From Terriglobia bacterium (GTDB lineage Bacteria; Acidobacteriota; UBA6911), in assembly GCA_020072565.1 (NCBI GenBank), contig JAIQGI010000022.1:25709-89708 (forward strand): a DNA stretch of 64,000 nt, given 5' to 3'. The translations under genes and the position numbers were made by a program. Shown here one piece after another: positions 48,379-58,758 of the stretch; the first letter of the stretch is position 1; every line of letters starts with the position of its first letter. Under the pieces are notes generated by a model, which saw nothing but the letters and a program-made list of their open reading frames with translations, was not told the DNA's origin and made no database searches.

Positions 48379-49080
48379 ATGAAACTGCAAACGTTGAGAA
48401 GACTTGGAATTACCTGCGTCGGCGCGGGCGTATTGTCCGCGGGAATGTTGTTTGCGGAAGAGAGCGCGGCTTCGCGCTTGACTGCGGCATCCGATGTCAT
48501 GAAGCAGATTATGGCGACGCCGGATAAGGCCATTCCGAAGGAGTTGCTTGAGAGTTGCCAGTGTATCGTGATCGTTCCTGGAATGAAAAAGGGCGCGTTT
48601 ATCGTGGGAGCCAGCTACGGCAGGGGCTTCATGATGTGCCGCCTGGCTTCAGGCACGGGTTGGTCCGCACCGGCAGCCATAAAGGTGGAAGGCGGGAGCG
48701 TGGGTTTTCAAATCGGAGGCTCGGAGACGGACGCCGTCATGCTTGTCATGAACACCGGAGGCGTTGAAAAACTCCTTTCGAGCAAATTCACACTTGGAGC
48801 GGATGCTTCCGTGGCAGCCGGGCCGGTGGGCCGCACCTCGTCGGCCGATACAGATCTCAAGATGCACGCGGAGATCCTGTCCTATTCTCGCGCACGAGGC
48901 GTTTTTGCCGGTGTCTCGCTGGACGGCGCTACCCTCCGGCCCGATGACGACGCCAATGCTGAGCTGTATGGAAAGGGAGTAACGAACAAGGAAATCGTCA
49001 CGGGCACGAAGACGAGGAAGTCGGCGGAAGGAGCCAAGCTGACCGCGGACATGAATAGGTATTCACTTCGGAATAAATAG
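48379..49080 (+). CDS. Exported YSC84/SYLF-domain lipid-binding protein
   Basis: About 233 residues from MKLQTLRRLGITCVG. A signal peptide precedes the SYLF domain: IPKELLESCQCIVIVPGMKK, GAFIVGASYGRGFMMCR, GWSAPAAIKVEGGSVGFQIG, VGRTSSADTDLKMHAEILSY and SRARGVFAGVSLDGATL. The family binds phosphoinositide-type or other acidic lipids in eukaryotes; the bacterial role is unclear but it is often stress-linked. It is first behind promoter F and may be cotranscribed with the GlsB-like gene. Confidence 0.9.
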   Translation: MKLQTLRRLGITCVGAGVLSAGMLFAEESAASRLTAASDVMKQIMATPDKAIPKELLESCQCIVIVPGMKKGAFIVGASYGRGFMMCRLASGTGWSAPAAIKVEGGSVGFQIGGSETDAVMLVMNTGGVEKLLSSKFTLGADASVAAGPVGRTSSADTDLKMHAEILSYSRARGVFAGVSLDGATLRPDDDANAELYGKGVTNKEIVTGTKTRKSAEGAKLTADMNRYSLRNK

Positions 49081-49176
49081 TCATGCCCAGGTCTCCGCGT
49101 GGCCAGGAAGCCCATCGAGTCAACCGGTGGGTTTCCGAAGCCACGCGGGTACAACAGATGACAAAGGAGGACAGAT

Positions 49177-49428
49177 ATGTCATTTCTAACTTGGGTTGTT
49201 CTGGGTTTGCTGGCCGGATTTATCGGCAGCAAGCTTGTCAATAAAAGGGGAGAGGGCATTTTGCTCGATATTCTGCTCGGAATTGTGGGAGCAATTGTCG
49301 GCGGATTCTTGTTCAACACGCTCGGAGCCCGCGGGGCAAGTGGCTTGAATCTTTACAGCCTGTTTGTTGCTGTTGTGGGCTCGGTCTTGTTTCTGGTGAT
49401 CTACCACGCCATGTTTCGACGGGCGTGA
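49177..49428 (+). CDS. GlsB/YeaQ/YmgE-family small stress membrane protein
   Basis: 83 residues with an AAAGGAGG ribosome site. Three membrane spans: FLTWVVLGLLAGFIGSKLV, LLDILLGIVGAIVGGFLFN and LFVAVVGSVLFLVIYHAMF. The Gly-rich LLGxxGAxxGG pattern is the transglycosylase-associated (GlsB) family, induced by envelope stress in several bacteria. 96 bp behind the YSC84-like gene on the same strand. Confidence 0.9.
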   Translation: MSFLTWVVLGLLAGFIGSKLVNKRGEGILLDILLGIVGAIVGGFLFNTLGARGASGLNLYSLFVAVVGSVLFLVIYHAMFRRA

Positions 49429-49814
49429 GCGGCGCGACGGCCGGGTGCCCACAATTCGCAAGTTTCTCACACCGGAGAGAGGAATCAATCACATATGGGC
49501 CGACCTCATTTGTTCTGAATCAAACACTCCGCGGCTCAATCCGCAGTTACCTCCGCGAATATTCCTGCATCTGAAAGGGAGGGGGACAATTTCGCCTTCC
49601 CTTTCTTCTCCCCGTTGCACGAAGCAGAACAGTTGCTTCGGAGAAAGAGAGGATAGACACGATAACTCAAGTCGCCTGGATAGCGCCTGCACCTTCGCTT
49701 CCCGCAAATCAACAGACTTTAGGCTATAATCACCGGGGGAAGGGCTGCGTCCAAGCCCGCCACCCGGGTTGCGACCTGGTTGGTTGAGAGTTTGCTTCTA
49801 AAGAGGAGACCAAC
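49429..49814 (+). promoter_or_regulatory. Leader region of the cyclic glucan synthase
   Basis: 385 bp without a supported gene. A TATAAT-like box (GCTATAATC near 49722-49730) lies ~85 bp before the synthase start. A GAAAGGGA/TCCCTTTC inverted pair near 49574-49605 may be a weak terminator for the GlsB-like gene. No TGAnCA repeats are present. Confidence 0.35.
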
Positions 49815-52800
49815 TTGACGGCGAGCAAGACGATTTTCGGGAACTTGCTGGATTTCTGGGCGGGTCTCCGCGGAGACGGTGCGGCTGGGGAGTATGGCCT
49901 TCCCGAGCCACCGCTGCGATCGGAACTATTCAGCCGCGCCCAGATGGAGCAGCATGGCAAGACCCTGGCGGGTTTGCACAGGTTAAGTACGGGACGTGTT
50001 CCGGGCCGGCTTCTGACGCGGCTGGCTGAGAATGAAGGCGTCCTCATCGGAGTCCGCAACCTGATCGAGGATGCGGTTAAGGCGAACCGCCGGATTTCGC
50101 CGGCCGGGGAATGGCTGCTCGATAACTTCTATCTGATCGAAGAGCAGATTCGCATGGCCAAGCGACACTTTCCAAAGGGCTACAGCCGGGAGCTGCCGCG
50201 CTTGCTGGACGGGCCTTCGGCTGGGCTCCCACGAGTGTACGACATCGCGTTGGAGGCGATCTCGCACGGCGATGGCCGGGTGGATTCGGAGAGTCTCAGC
50301 AGTTTTGTGGCATCTTACCAGACCGTGACTGTCCTGAAACTGGGCGAACTGTGGGCAATCCCCATCATGTTGCGCCTGGCACTGATCGAGAATCTTCGCC
50401 GCGTTGGGGCGCGGGTCGCCGCCAACAGGATCGACCGAAATCACGCCGACTCCTGGGCAGACCAGATGACGGAGATCGCAGAGAAAGACCCGAAGAGCCT
50501 GATTCTGGCGATCGCGGACATGGCGCGGTCGAACCTTCCGGTGTCGAGTTCATTTGTTGCGGAATTTGCGCGCCGGCTGCAGGGACAGAGCCCCGCTTTG
50601 GCGCTGCCGCTCACCTGGATCGAGCAGCGGCTCGCCGAGTCCGGCCTTACGATTGAAAAGTTGGTGCAATCGGAAAATCAACAACAGGCCGCCGATCAGG
50701 TTTCGATAAGCAACAGCATCGGCAGCCTCAGGTTTCTGGGGACGAGGGACTGGCGCGATTTCGTCGAGACTATGAGCGATGTCGAGCAGACCCTGCGCGC
50801 GGATCCCGGCGGCGTTTACGGCAATATGGATTTTGCCACCCGTGATCGCTACCGTCACGTAGTGGAGGAGCTGGCGAAGAGCAGCCGGCTATCCGAAAGC
50901 GAGGTGGCGCGCAAAACGATCCAGTTGGCACAGGAGGGCGCGGCCAGGAATGGCGCCGGCGATCGGGCCGCACATGCCGGGTTTTATCTGATCGAGAGCG
51001 GATTGCCGCTGCTGGAACGAACGGCGGAGGTGCGCCTATCTACCGCTGAGGCTTTTCAGCGGATGAGACGGCAGTTTCCTTTACTCCTCTATCTCGGCAC
51101 GATCACGCTGATTACAGTGGCCTTTGCCGGGGGCTTAATGATGAAGGCGCATGCCGGCGGGTCCCTGGGATGGCCGCTCGCCCTGCTTGGTGTCCTCTCG
51201 CTGCTGTGTGGAAGTCAACTGGCGGTGGCACTGGTGAACTGGCTCGCGACGCTGCTGGCGAAGCCGCACCTGCTGCCGCGCATGGACTTTTCCGGCGGAA
51301 TTCCTCCGGAATCACGCACGCTGGTTGTGATCCCGACTATGCTTACGAGCGCTCAAAACATCGAGGATCTGGTCGAGGCGCTCGAGGTCCGGTTCCTGGC
51401 AAATCGCGACGAGCACCTGCACTTCGGTCTGCTCACTGACTTTCGAGACGCACCGCAGGAAACGCTTGCGGAAGACGAGCCGCTGTTAGAGCTGGCCCGG
51501 AAGAAGATCGAAGAGCTGAATGAAAGGTATGGGCGCGCAAAAGCCGGCAATTTCTTCCTTTTCCATCGCCCGCGCCGCTGGAATCCCCGGGAGCGGATTT
51601 GGATGGGTTACGAGCGTAAGCGCGGGAAGCTTGCGGATTTGAATTCTCTTCTGCGCGGCGGCTCCAGGGATCGGTTCGCACTCGTCATCGGTGAGACTTC
51701 AGTTTTGTCGAGCGTGAAGTATGTAATCACCCTTGATACGGATACGCAACTGCCGCGCGATTCGGCGTGGCAGTTTGTAGGAACCATGGCGCACCCGCTG
51801 AATCGTGCGCGCTACGACGAAGATAAACAGCGCATCCGCGAAGGGTACTGCATTCTTCAGCCACGCATGGCAATAAGTCTGGCAGGCACAAACCGATCGC
51901 GGTACGCGCGACTGTTCGGGAGTGAGCCGGGCATCGACCCGTACACGCGCGCCGTCTCTGATGTTTACCAGGACCTTTTCCACGAAGGTTCGTTCATTGG
52001 CAAGGGGATCTATGATGTCGAAGCGTTTGAGCGGGTACTCAAGGGTCGCCTTCCAGAGAACCGGATTCTCAGTCACGACCTTGTGGAGGGGTGCTATACG
52101 CGGGCGGGGCTGTTGAGCGATGTGCTGTTGTATGAGGAATATCCCTCCGGCTACAACGCCGACGTGAGCCGCCGCCACCGCTGGATCCGCGGCGATTGGC
52201 AAATCGCACGCTGGCTGCTGCCACGCGTTCCCGGCTTCGGCAGTCGCCATCAGAAGAATCCGCTCTCCGGCTTGTCCCGATGGAAGATCTTAGACAATCT
52301 GCGCCGCAGTCTCGTGCCTGCGGGGTTGACATTGATGCTGCTGCTGGGCTGGACAGTATTGTCACCACCATGGTTTTGGGTCTTGGCGGTGCTCGGCATC
52401 ATCCTGATTCCTGCTTTGATTAATTGCATCCTGGATTTGCTGCGCAAGCCGGCCGATGTACTTCTGGGTCAACACCTCGCTGTGGCGGCGCGTTGTTCAG
52501 CCCGGCGCTTCGCGCAGACGGCATTCACGCTCGTGTGCCTCCCCTACGAGGCATTTTTCAGCCTGGATGCGATTGTCCGCACGGCGGGGCGGATGCTGTT
52601 CACGCACAGGAGACTTCTCGAATGGAGCCCCTCGAACCACGCGGACAGCAATAGCCGCATGAACCTCCTCGCCTCCTGCCTGTCCATGTGGATTGCCCCC
52701 GCTTTAGCCGTTGCCACAGGGATCTATCTTTCGCTTTCGAGGCCTGTCACCCTGGTGTTGGCTGGGCCTATACTGGGGCTCTGGTTTGCCTCCCCCGTGA

Positions 52801-55800
52801 TCGCGTGGTGGATCAGCCGGCCGCTCGCCCGCCGGGCAGCACGATTGTCCATTGACCAGATCATCTTTCTCCAGAAGCTTGCGAGGAAGACCTGGGCGTA
52901 CTTCGAAACCCTCGTCGGGCCGGAGGATCACTGGCTGCCGCCTGACAATTTTCAGGAACGTCCGGTTGCCGCGATCGGGCATCGCACGTCGCCGACCAAC
53001 ATGGGACTTGCGTTGCTTGCGAATCTGTCTGCATACGACTTCGGCTACATTACGCCGGGGAAACTGATCGAACGCACGGCGAATGCATTCCACACGATGG
53101 AAGCACTGGAACGGCACCGAGGCCATTTCTACAACTGGTACGACACGCAGTCCCTGAAACCGCTGCTGCCTGCATATATTTCGACAGTAGACAGCGGGAA
53201 CCTCGCGGGGCACCTATTAACCCTGCGGCCCGGTCTGCTCGCACTTCCCGATCACAACATCCTGGGAGAGCGCTTTTTTGACGGGCTCCGCGACACGCTC
53301 AGGATTCTCGTGGACACCGCGGGAGGTGCTGCTCCGGCCCGGCTCGCTCAACTTCATGAGGATCTTGAGCCCGATTCCCAGCCTACCACGCTCACGGCAA
53401 CGTGGCAGTGCCTCGACCGGCTGGCGGCATCCGCCGCACAGGTGGCGGACAGCCTCGATGCCGGAGACCCCGAGAGCCAGGCCAACTGGTGGGCACGCGC
53501 CTTTGCCCGGCAGTGCCAGGACGCCCTCGGAGAGCTGACCATCCTGGCCCCGTGGACCCTGATGAAACCGGCCCCTGCTGGATTAGGCTTTCGCGGGTTC
53601 GATGCCATCCCGACGCTGCGCCAACTGGCAAGTCTCGAGCTGGATTTGCTGCCGGCAATCGAACCGCAGCCAGGCTCGAACTCATCCCCGGAGGCCGGCG
53701 CGTGGCTGGTTGAGTTTCGACGGCTCATCACGGAGGCAAGCCGGCGGGCTCGGGCAAGGCTTGCGGTCATAGAACGCCTCGTGCTGCAAGCCGGGGAATT
53801 CGCCCGTATCGAGTACGACTTCCTGTATGACAAGGCATCCCATTTGCTGACGATCGGGTACAACGTTGCCGAGCGCCGGCGGGACTCGAGTTCTTACGAC
53901 CTGCTGGCTTCGGAAGCGAGATTGTGCAGTTTTGTTGCGATTGCGCAAGGGCAGCTGCCGCAGGAGAGTTGGTTTGCCCTGGGACGCCTGCTCACTACCG
54001 CAGGTGGACAGCCGGTTCTGCTTTCGTGGAGCGGTTCTATGTTCGAGTACCTCATGCCGCTCCTGGTCATGCCGACGTACGACCATACACTGCTTGACCA
54101 ATCCTATATTGCAGCTGTGGACCGGCAGATCGCGTATGGCAAAAAGCGCGAGGTCCCGTGGGGCATTTCGGAATCCGGCTACAACGCGATCGATGTCCAG
54201 CTCAACTATCAGTACCGGGCGTTTGGCGTTCCCGGCCTGGGGCTCAAACGCGGGCTGGCTGAGGATCTGGTCATTGCGCCGTATGCCTCAGCGCTTGCGC
54301 TGATGGTCGCGCCCGAGGAAGCTTGCCTGAATCTCGAGCGACTCGCCGCGGAAGGATTCGAGGGGAAATATGGATTCTATGAAGCGATCGACTACACTCC
54401 CTCGCGCATGCCCCACGGGCAATCCAATGGCCTGGTTCGCTCTTTCATGGCGCATCACCAGGGCATGAGCCTGCTCGCGCTGGCCTATCTGCTCCTGGAC
54501 CGTCCCATGCAGAAGCGATTCGAGTCGGATTCGTCCTTCCAGGCGACCACGCTGTTGCTCCAGGAGCGGGTCCCCAAGGCTACGGCGTTCTACTCGCAAA
54601 CAGCCGAGAGTTCCGATTTACGCGTGACTGCCAACGGTCCGGAGACGCCGGTGCGCGTCTTCAGCAGCCCGGATACGCCGATACCGGAAGTGCAGTTGTT
54701 GTCCAACGGCGGATACCACGTGATGATCACGAACGCAGGCGGTGGTTACAGCCGCTGGAAAGACATGGCAGTCACGCGCTGGCGCGAAGACGGCACCTGC
54801 GACAACTGGGGCACGTTCTGTTACATCCGCGACGTGGCGAGCGGGAAGTTCTGGTCCACCGCATATCAACCGGCGCTGATACCATCACACAACTACGAAG
54901 CGGTTTTTTCGGAGGCGCGGGTGGAGTTCCGCTGCCGCGAACAGGGGGTCGACACCCATACGGAAATTGCGGTTTCCCCGGAGGATGACATCGAACTGCG
55001 CCGGATCCACATCACCAACCGCTCCCGGACACGCAGAGCCATCGACATCACAAGCTACGCGGAAGTCGTCCTCGCTGCGCGGGCCGCGGACGCGCTTCAT
55101 CCGGCTTTCAGTAATCTGTTCGTTCAGACCGAGATCATCCGTGAGCGGCAGGCAATTCTCTGCACGCGCCGGCCCCGCTCGACCGGCGAGCAGACGCCAT
55201 GGATGTTTCATTTAATGGCCGTTCATGGGGCGGGGATGGGCGAAATCTCCTATGAAACCGACCGGATGCGGTTCATCGGGCGGGGACGCAATGTGGCCAC
55301 TCCCAAAGCGATGACCGATCCCGCGGCGCTCTCGGGCTGCGAGGGGTCCGTGCTGGATCCGATGGTCGCAATCCGCCAGCAAATAACGCTCGATCCGGAA
55401 GAAACGGCGGCGATCAATGTTGTGTCCGGCATCGGCGCGACGCGCGAAGCATGCCTGGGCCTGGTAGAAAAATATCAGGATTGGCGTCTGGCGGATCGCG
55501 TCTTCGACCTGGCTTGGACACATGGCCAGGTGCTCCTGCAGCAACTCAATGCCACCGAAGCCGACGCGCAACTCTATGGGCGCCTCGCCGGCTCCATCAT
55601 CTACGCCAATTCCTCATTGCGCGCCGACCCGAGCATCCTCATCAAGAACTCCAGGGGGCAATCCGGTCTATGGGGTTACGCGATTTCCGGCGACTTGCCG
55701 ATCGTGCTGCTGCGGGTCGGAGACCCGGCCAATATCGAACTGGTGCGCCAGATCGTGCAGGCGCACGCGTACTGGCGCTTGAAGGGTCTGGCGGTCGACC

Positions 55801-58565
55801 TGGTAGTCTGGAACGAAGAGCACGCCGGTTACCGGCAAGGGCTCCAAGAACAAATCATGGGCCTGATTGCCGCGGGCACCGAAGCCAACGTGACCGATCG
55901 GCCGGGTGGAATCTTTGTCAGGCCTGCGGAGCAGATATCGAACGAAGATCGCGTTCTGCTCCAGACGGTCGCTCGTGCCATCATCAGCGACAGCCGGGGA
56001 TCGCTGGCGGACCAGATCAACCGGCGCGGCCCTATGGAAGTGCCGGTCCCGCGCCTTACGCCGACCAGAATCCGCCGCGCCGAACCCCCGGCGGCCACCG
56101 CATTGCCTCGCCGCGATCTGATCTTCTTCAACGGGCTGGGCGGCTTCACCCCTGATGGGCGCGAGTACGTGATTACGACCGCGCCCGGGCAAGTGACGCC
56201 GGCGCCGTGGGTGAACGTGTTGGCGAACCCGGACTTCGGAACGGTCGTCTCGGAGAGCGGCTGTGCCTACACCTGGAGCGAGAATGCCCACGAGTTCCGG
56301 CTCACTCCCTGGTACAACGACCCCGTAAGCGATGCGAGCGGAGAATCCATCTATATTCGCGACGAAGAGACGGGCCACTTCTGGTCGCCCACGCCGCTGC
56401 CAAGCCCCGGGGCGACGCCATACGCCACCCGGCACGGATTCGGCTACAGCGTCTTTGAGCACATGGAGCGCGGCATCCGCTCCGAGCTGTGGGTTTATGT
56501 GGCCCGGGACGCGCCGATCAAGTTCACGGTGTTGAAAGTGCGCAACGAGTCCGGCCGATCCCGCCGCCTCTCCGCCACAGGCTATGCGGAATGGGTGCTG
56601 GGAGATCTGCGCCCGAAATCCGCCATGCACGTGATCACCGAAGTCGATCTCAACAGCGGCGCGCTCTTCGCGCGTAATCCCTACAACACGGAGTTCGCCG
56701 ATCGGGTTGCGTTTTTCGACGTGGATGATGCGGCTCGGACCGTCAGCGCCGACCGGACGGAGTTCCTGGGGCGCAACGGCACGCTTCGCAGTCCGGCGGC
56801 CATGACTCGAGCGCGGCTTTCCGGCAAGGTGGGAGCCGCGTTGGATCCCTGCGCCGCAGTCCAGGTTCCGTTCGAGCTCGCCGACGGACAAGAGCGTGAG
56901 ATCATTTTCAGGCTCGGCGTCGGGCGCAACACCGATGACGCCGTCAACCTGGTGCATCGCTTCCGGGGGTCCGGCTCAGCGCGCGCTGCGCTCGAAGCGG
57001 TGTGGGAGTATTGGAACCGCACGCTCGGCGCGGTGAATGTGGAAACCCCCGACCCGTCCCTTGATGTCCTGACCAACGGCTGGCTCTTATACCAGACGCT
57101 CGCGTGCCGCCTCTGGGCGCGGAACGGATACTACCAGCCAGGGGGCGCCTTCGGTTTCCGCGATCAGTTGCAGGACGTGATGGCGCTCCTGCACGCCGAG
57201 CCCCACCTTCTGCGCGAACACTTGCTCCTCTGCGCGGGACGCCAGTTTTCGGAGGGAGATGTTCAGCATTGGTGGCATCCCCCCTCCGGCCGGGGCGTGC
57301 GTACGCACTGTTCGGATGATTACCTCTGGCTGCCGTTGGCGACCAGCCGCTACGTTCTGAGCACAGGAGACACCGGGGTGTTGGATGAGCCCGTTCACTT
57401 TATTGAAGGCCGCCAGGTGAAAGCGGAGGAGGACTCGTATTACGATCTGCCCGGCCGGTCGGAAGAAGCGGCCAGTTTGTACGACCATTGCGTCCGATCC
57501 ATCCTGAGAGGTCTCCGCATGGGTGAGCACGGCCTGCCCCTCATGGGTTCCGGTGACTGGAATGACGGCATGAACCTGGTGGGTGAACACGGCAAAGGCG
57601 AAAGCATCTGGCTGGGATTCTTCCTTTATGAAGTGCTCACACGGTTTACGGAGGTTGCCCGCGGGCATGGCGACAGTCGCTTCGCCGAACATTGCCACTG
57701 GGAGGCGGCGCGAGTGCGTCAGCATATCGAGCAGCACGGCTGGGATGGCGCGTGGTACCGCCGCGCGTATTTCGACGACGGCTCGCCCCTCGGGTCGGCC
57801 GATAACCCCGAATGCCGGATCGATTCCATTGCGCAAAGCTGGTCGGTTCTATCCGGAGCGGGCGACGCCGGACGCTCGCGCATGGCTATGGCAGCAGTCG
57901 ATCAGCGCCTGGTTCACCGCGATCATGCGCTGATCCAGCTCCTGGACCCGCCGTTCGACAAGTCGGACTTGAATCCCGGGTACATAAAAGGGTACGTCCC
58001 GGGCGTAAGAGAAAATGGCGGGCAGTACACGCATGCCGCCATCTGGGCGGCAATGGCCTTCGCTGCATTGGGCGACAGCCGGCGCGCGTGGGAACTGCTG
58101 GCCATGATCAACCCGGTGAACCATGCGGCCTCTCCGGCGGCGGTTGCGAACTACGGGGTAGAACCTTACGTGGTCGCGGCCGACGTCTACGCGCTCGCGC
58201 CGCACATCGGCCGCGGCGGCTGGACCTGGTACACGGGATCGGCCGGATGGATGTATCGGCTGATTGTGGAATCACTCCTGGGACTGAGGCTGGAAGTGGA
58301 CAAACTCCGTTTCGCGCCGTGCCTCCCCGCGGATTGGAAGGAGTTCAAGGTCCACTACCGTTATCGGGAGACCGTGTATCACATCGCCGTCCTGCAAACC
58401 GCCGACGCGCATGCCGGGATGACCGTGACCGTAGATGGCATGGAACGAGACGACCAAGCCATTCCCCTGGTCGATGACCGGCAGGAACACAGCGCCGAAG
58501 TAAGAATCCATGTCGCACCCAGCCAAAGAACCGCCCCATTGGAGCACCAAACGGCGCTGGGTTAG
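49815..58565 (+). CDS. Cyclic beta-1,2-glucan synthase (GT84-GH94, NdvB/Cgs type)
   Basis: 2916 residues from TTG (AAGAGGAG upstream). Membrane segments occur near residues 420-475, 840-870 and 935-985. Between them is the glycosyltransferase core: ITLDTDTQLPRDSAWQFVG, FHEGSFIGKGIYDVEAFE, SHDLVEGCYTRAG and RRHRWIRGDWQIARWLLP. Two long glycobiarc-like regions follow (GGYHVMITNAGGGYSRWKDM; a second GGFTPDGREYVIT). The C-terminal GH94 phosphorylase-like domain has FGFRDQLQDVMALLHAEP and the catalytic-site GSGDWNDGMNLVG. It makes and cyclises periplasmic glucans used in osmoadaptation. The length fits known synthases (~2800-2900). Confidence 0.95.
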   Translation: MTASKTIFGNLLDFWAGLRGDGAAGEYGLPEPPLRSELFSRAQMEQHGKTLAGLHRLSTGRVPGRLLTRLAENEGVLIGVRNLIEDAVKANRRISPAGEWLLDNFYLIEEQIRMAKRHFPKGYSRELPRLLDGPSAGLPRVYDIALEAISHGDGRVDSESLSSFVASYQTVTVLKLGELWAIPIMLRLALIENLRRVGARVAANRIDRNHADSWADQMTEIAEKDPKSLILAIADMARSNLPVSSSFVAEFARRLQGQSPALALPLTWIEQRLAESGLTIEKLVQSENQQQAADQVSISNSIGSLRFLGTRDWRDFVETMSDVEQTLRADPGGVYGNMDFATRDRYRHVVEELAKSSRLSESEVARKTIQLAQEGAARNGAGDRAAHAGFYLIESGLPLLERTAEVRLSTAEAFQRMRRQFPLLLYLGTITLITVAFAGGLMMKAHAGGSLGWPLALLGVLSLLCGSQLAVALVNWLATLLAKPHLLPRMDFSGGIPPESRTLVVIPTMLTSAQNIEDLVEALEVRFLANRDEHLHFGLLTDFRDAPQETLAEDEPLLELARKKIEELNERYGRAKAGNFFLFHRPRRWNPRERIWMGYERKRGKLADLNSLLRGGSRDRFALVIGETSVLSSVKYVITLDTDTQLPRDSAWQFVGTMAHPLNRARYDEDKQRIREGYCILQPRMAISLAGTNRSRYARLFGSEPGIDPYTRAVSDVYQDLFHEGSFIGKGIYDVEAFERVLKGRLPENRILSHDLVEGCYTRAGLLSDVLLYEEYPSGYNADVSRRHRWIRGDWQIARWLLPRVPGFGSRHQKNPLSGLSRWKILDNLRRSLVPAGLTLMLLLGWTVLSPPWFWVLAVLGIILIPALINCILDLLRKPADVLLGQHLAVAARCSARRFAQTAFTLVCLPYEAFFSLDAIVRTAGRMLFTHRRLLEWSPSNHADSNSRMNLLASCLSMWIAPALAVATGIYLSLSRPVTLVLAGPILGLWFASPVIAWWISRPLARRAARLSIDQIIFLQKLARKTWAYFETLVGPEDHWLPPDNFQERPVAAIGHRTSPTNMGLALLANLSAYDFGYITPGKLIERTANAFHTMEALERHRGHFYNWYDTQSLKPLLPAYISTVDSGNLAGHLLTLRPGLLALPDHNILGERFFDGLRDTLRILVDTAGGAAPARLAQLHEDLEPDSQPTTLTATWQCLDRLAASAAQVADSLDAGDPESQANWWARAFARQCQDALGELTILAPWTLMKPAPAGLGFRGFDAIPTLRQLASLELDLLPAIEPQPGSNSSPEAGAWLVEFRRLITEASRRARARLAVIERLVLQAGEFARIEYDFLYDKASHLLTIGYNVAERRRDSSSYDLLASEARLCSFVAIAQGQLPQESWFALGRLLTTAGGQPVLLSWSGSMFEYLMPLLVMPTYDHTLLDQSYIAAVDRQIAYGKKREVPWGISESGYNAIDVQLNYQYRAFGVPGLGLKRGLAEDLVIAPYASALALMVAPEEACLNLERLAAEGFEGKYGFYEAIDYTPSRMPHGQSNGLVRSFMAHHQGMSLLALAYLLLDRPMQKRFESDSSFQATTLLLQERVPKATAFYSQTAESSDLRVTANGPETPVRVFSSPDTPIPEVQLLSNGGYHVMITNAGGGYSRWKDMAVTRWREDGTCDNWGTFCYIRDVASGKFWSTAYQPALIPSHNYEAVFSEARVEFRCREQGVDTHTEIAVSPEDDIELRRIHITNRSRTRRAIDITSYAEVVLAARAADALHPAFSNLFVQTEIIRERQAILCTRRPRSTGEQTPWMFHLMAVHGAGMGEISYETDRMRFIGRGRNVATPKAMTDPAALSGCEGSVLDPMVAIRQQITLDPEETAAINVVSGIGATREACLGLVEKYQDWRLADRVFDLAWTHGQVLLQQLNATEADAQLYGRLAGSIIYANSSLRADPSILIKNSRGQSGLWGYAISGDLPIVLLRVGDPANIELVRQIVQAHAYWRLKGLAVDLVVWNEEHAGYRQGLQEQIMGLIAAGTEANVTDRPGGIFVRPAEQISNEDRVLLQTVARAIISDSRGSLADQINRRGPMEVPVPRLTPTRIRRAEPPAATALPRRDLIFFNGLGGFTPDGREYVITTAPGQVTPAPWVNVLANPDFGTVVSESGCAYTWSENAHEFRLTPWYNDPVSDASGESIYIRDEETGHFWSPTPLPSPGATPYATRHGFGYSVFEHMERGIRSELWVYVARDAPIKFTVLKVRNESGRSRRLSATGYAEWVLGDLRPKSAMHVITEVDLNSGALFARNPYNTEFADRVAFFDVDDAARTVSADRTEFLGRNGTLRSPAAMTRARLSGKVGAALDPCAAVQVPFELADGQEREIIFRLGVGRNTDDAVNLVHRFRGSGSARAALEAVWEYWNRTLGAVNVETPDPSLDVLTNGWLLYQTLACRLWARNGYYQPGGAFGFRDQLQDVMALLHAEPHLLREHLLLCAGRQFSEGDVQHWWHPPSGRGVRTHCSDDYLWLPLATSRYVLSTGDTGVLDEPVHFIEGRQVKAEEDSYYDLPGRSEEAASLYDHCVRSILRGLRMGEHGLPLMGSGDWNDGMNLVGEHGKGESIWLGFFLYEVLTRFTEVARGHGDSRFAEHCHWEAARVRQHIEQHGWDGAWYRRAYFDDGSPLGSADNPECRIDSIAQSWSVLSGAGDAGRSRMAMAAVDQRLVHRDHALIQLLDPPFDKSDLNPGYIKGYVPGVRENGGQYTHAAIWAAMAFAALGDSRRAWELLAMINPVNHAASPAAVANYGVEPYVVAADVYALAPHIGRGGWTWYTGSAGWMYRLIVESLLGLRLEVDKLRFAPCLPADWKEFKVHYRYRETVYHIAVLQTADAHAGMTVTVDGMERDDQAIPLVDDRQEHSAEVRIHVAPSQRTAPLEHQTALG

Positions 58566-58627
58566 ACTCCACTCCCATAATCAAAAGAGGCATGGGCCAT
58601 AGCGCTGTTGTCCCTTATTGACGGGGA

Positions 58628-58692
58628 TGAGCAATGTTGACCCCATGTGTGAGCCATACTGAACCGACGCGAGAACCAGCCAATGGTATAGG
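58628..58692 (+). promoter_or_regulatory. Repeat-family promoter G (DUF3309-type miniprotein)
   Basis: TGAGCAA (58628), TGACCC, TGAGCC, TGAACCGACG at 10/12/10-bp steps; -35 CCGACG 58664-58669, spacer 17, -10 TATAGG 58687-58692. Confidence 0.72.
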
Positions 58693-58758
58693 TAACTGCG
58701 TTGTGAAGTAAAAACGCTGAGATCAATAAGAAGGGAGCGGAATAGGCTTGGAACTCTT

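Noticed and set aside
55668..56957. 429-codon minus-strand frame opposite the cyclic glucan synthase
   Set aside because: Antisense shadow of a continuous 2916-residue protein with clear domains.
11737..58692. Reading the TGAnCA motif as classic Fnr or Crp palindromes
   Set aside because: Only two copies contain TGATCA; the conserved feature is direct repeats at 10/12/10 bp, with no inverted half-site at the Crp spacing.
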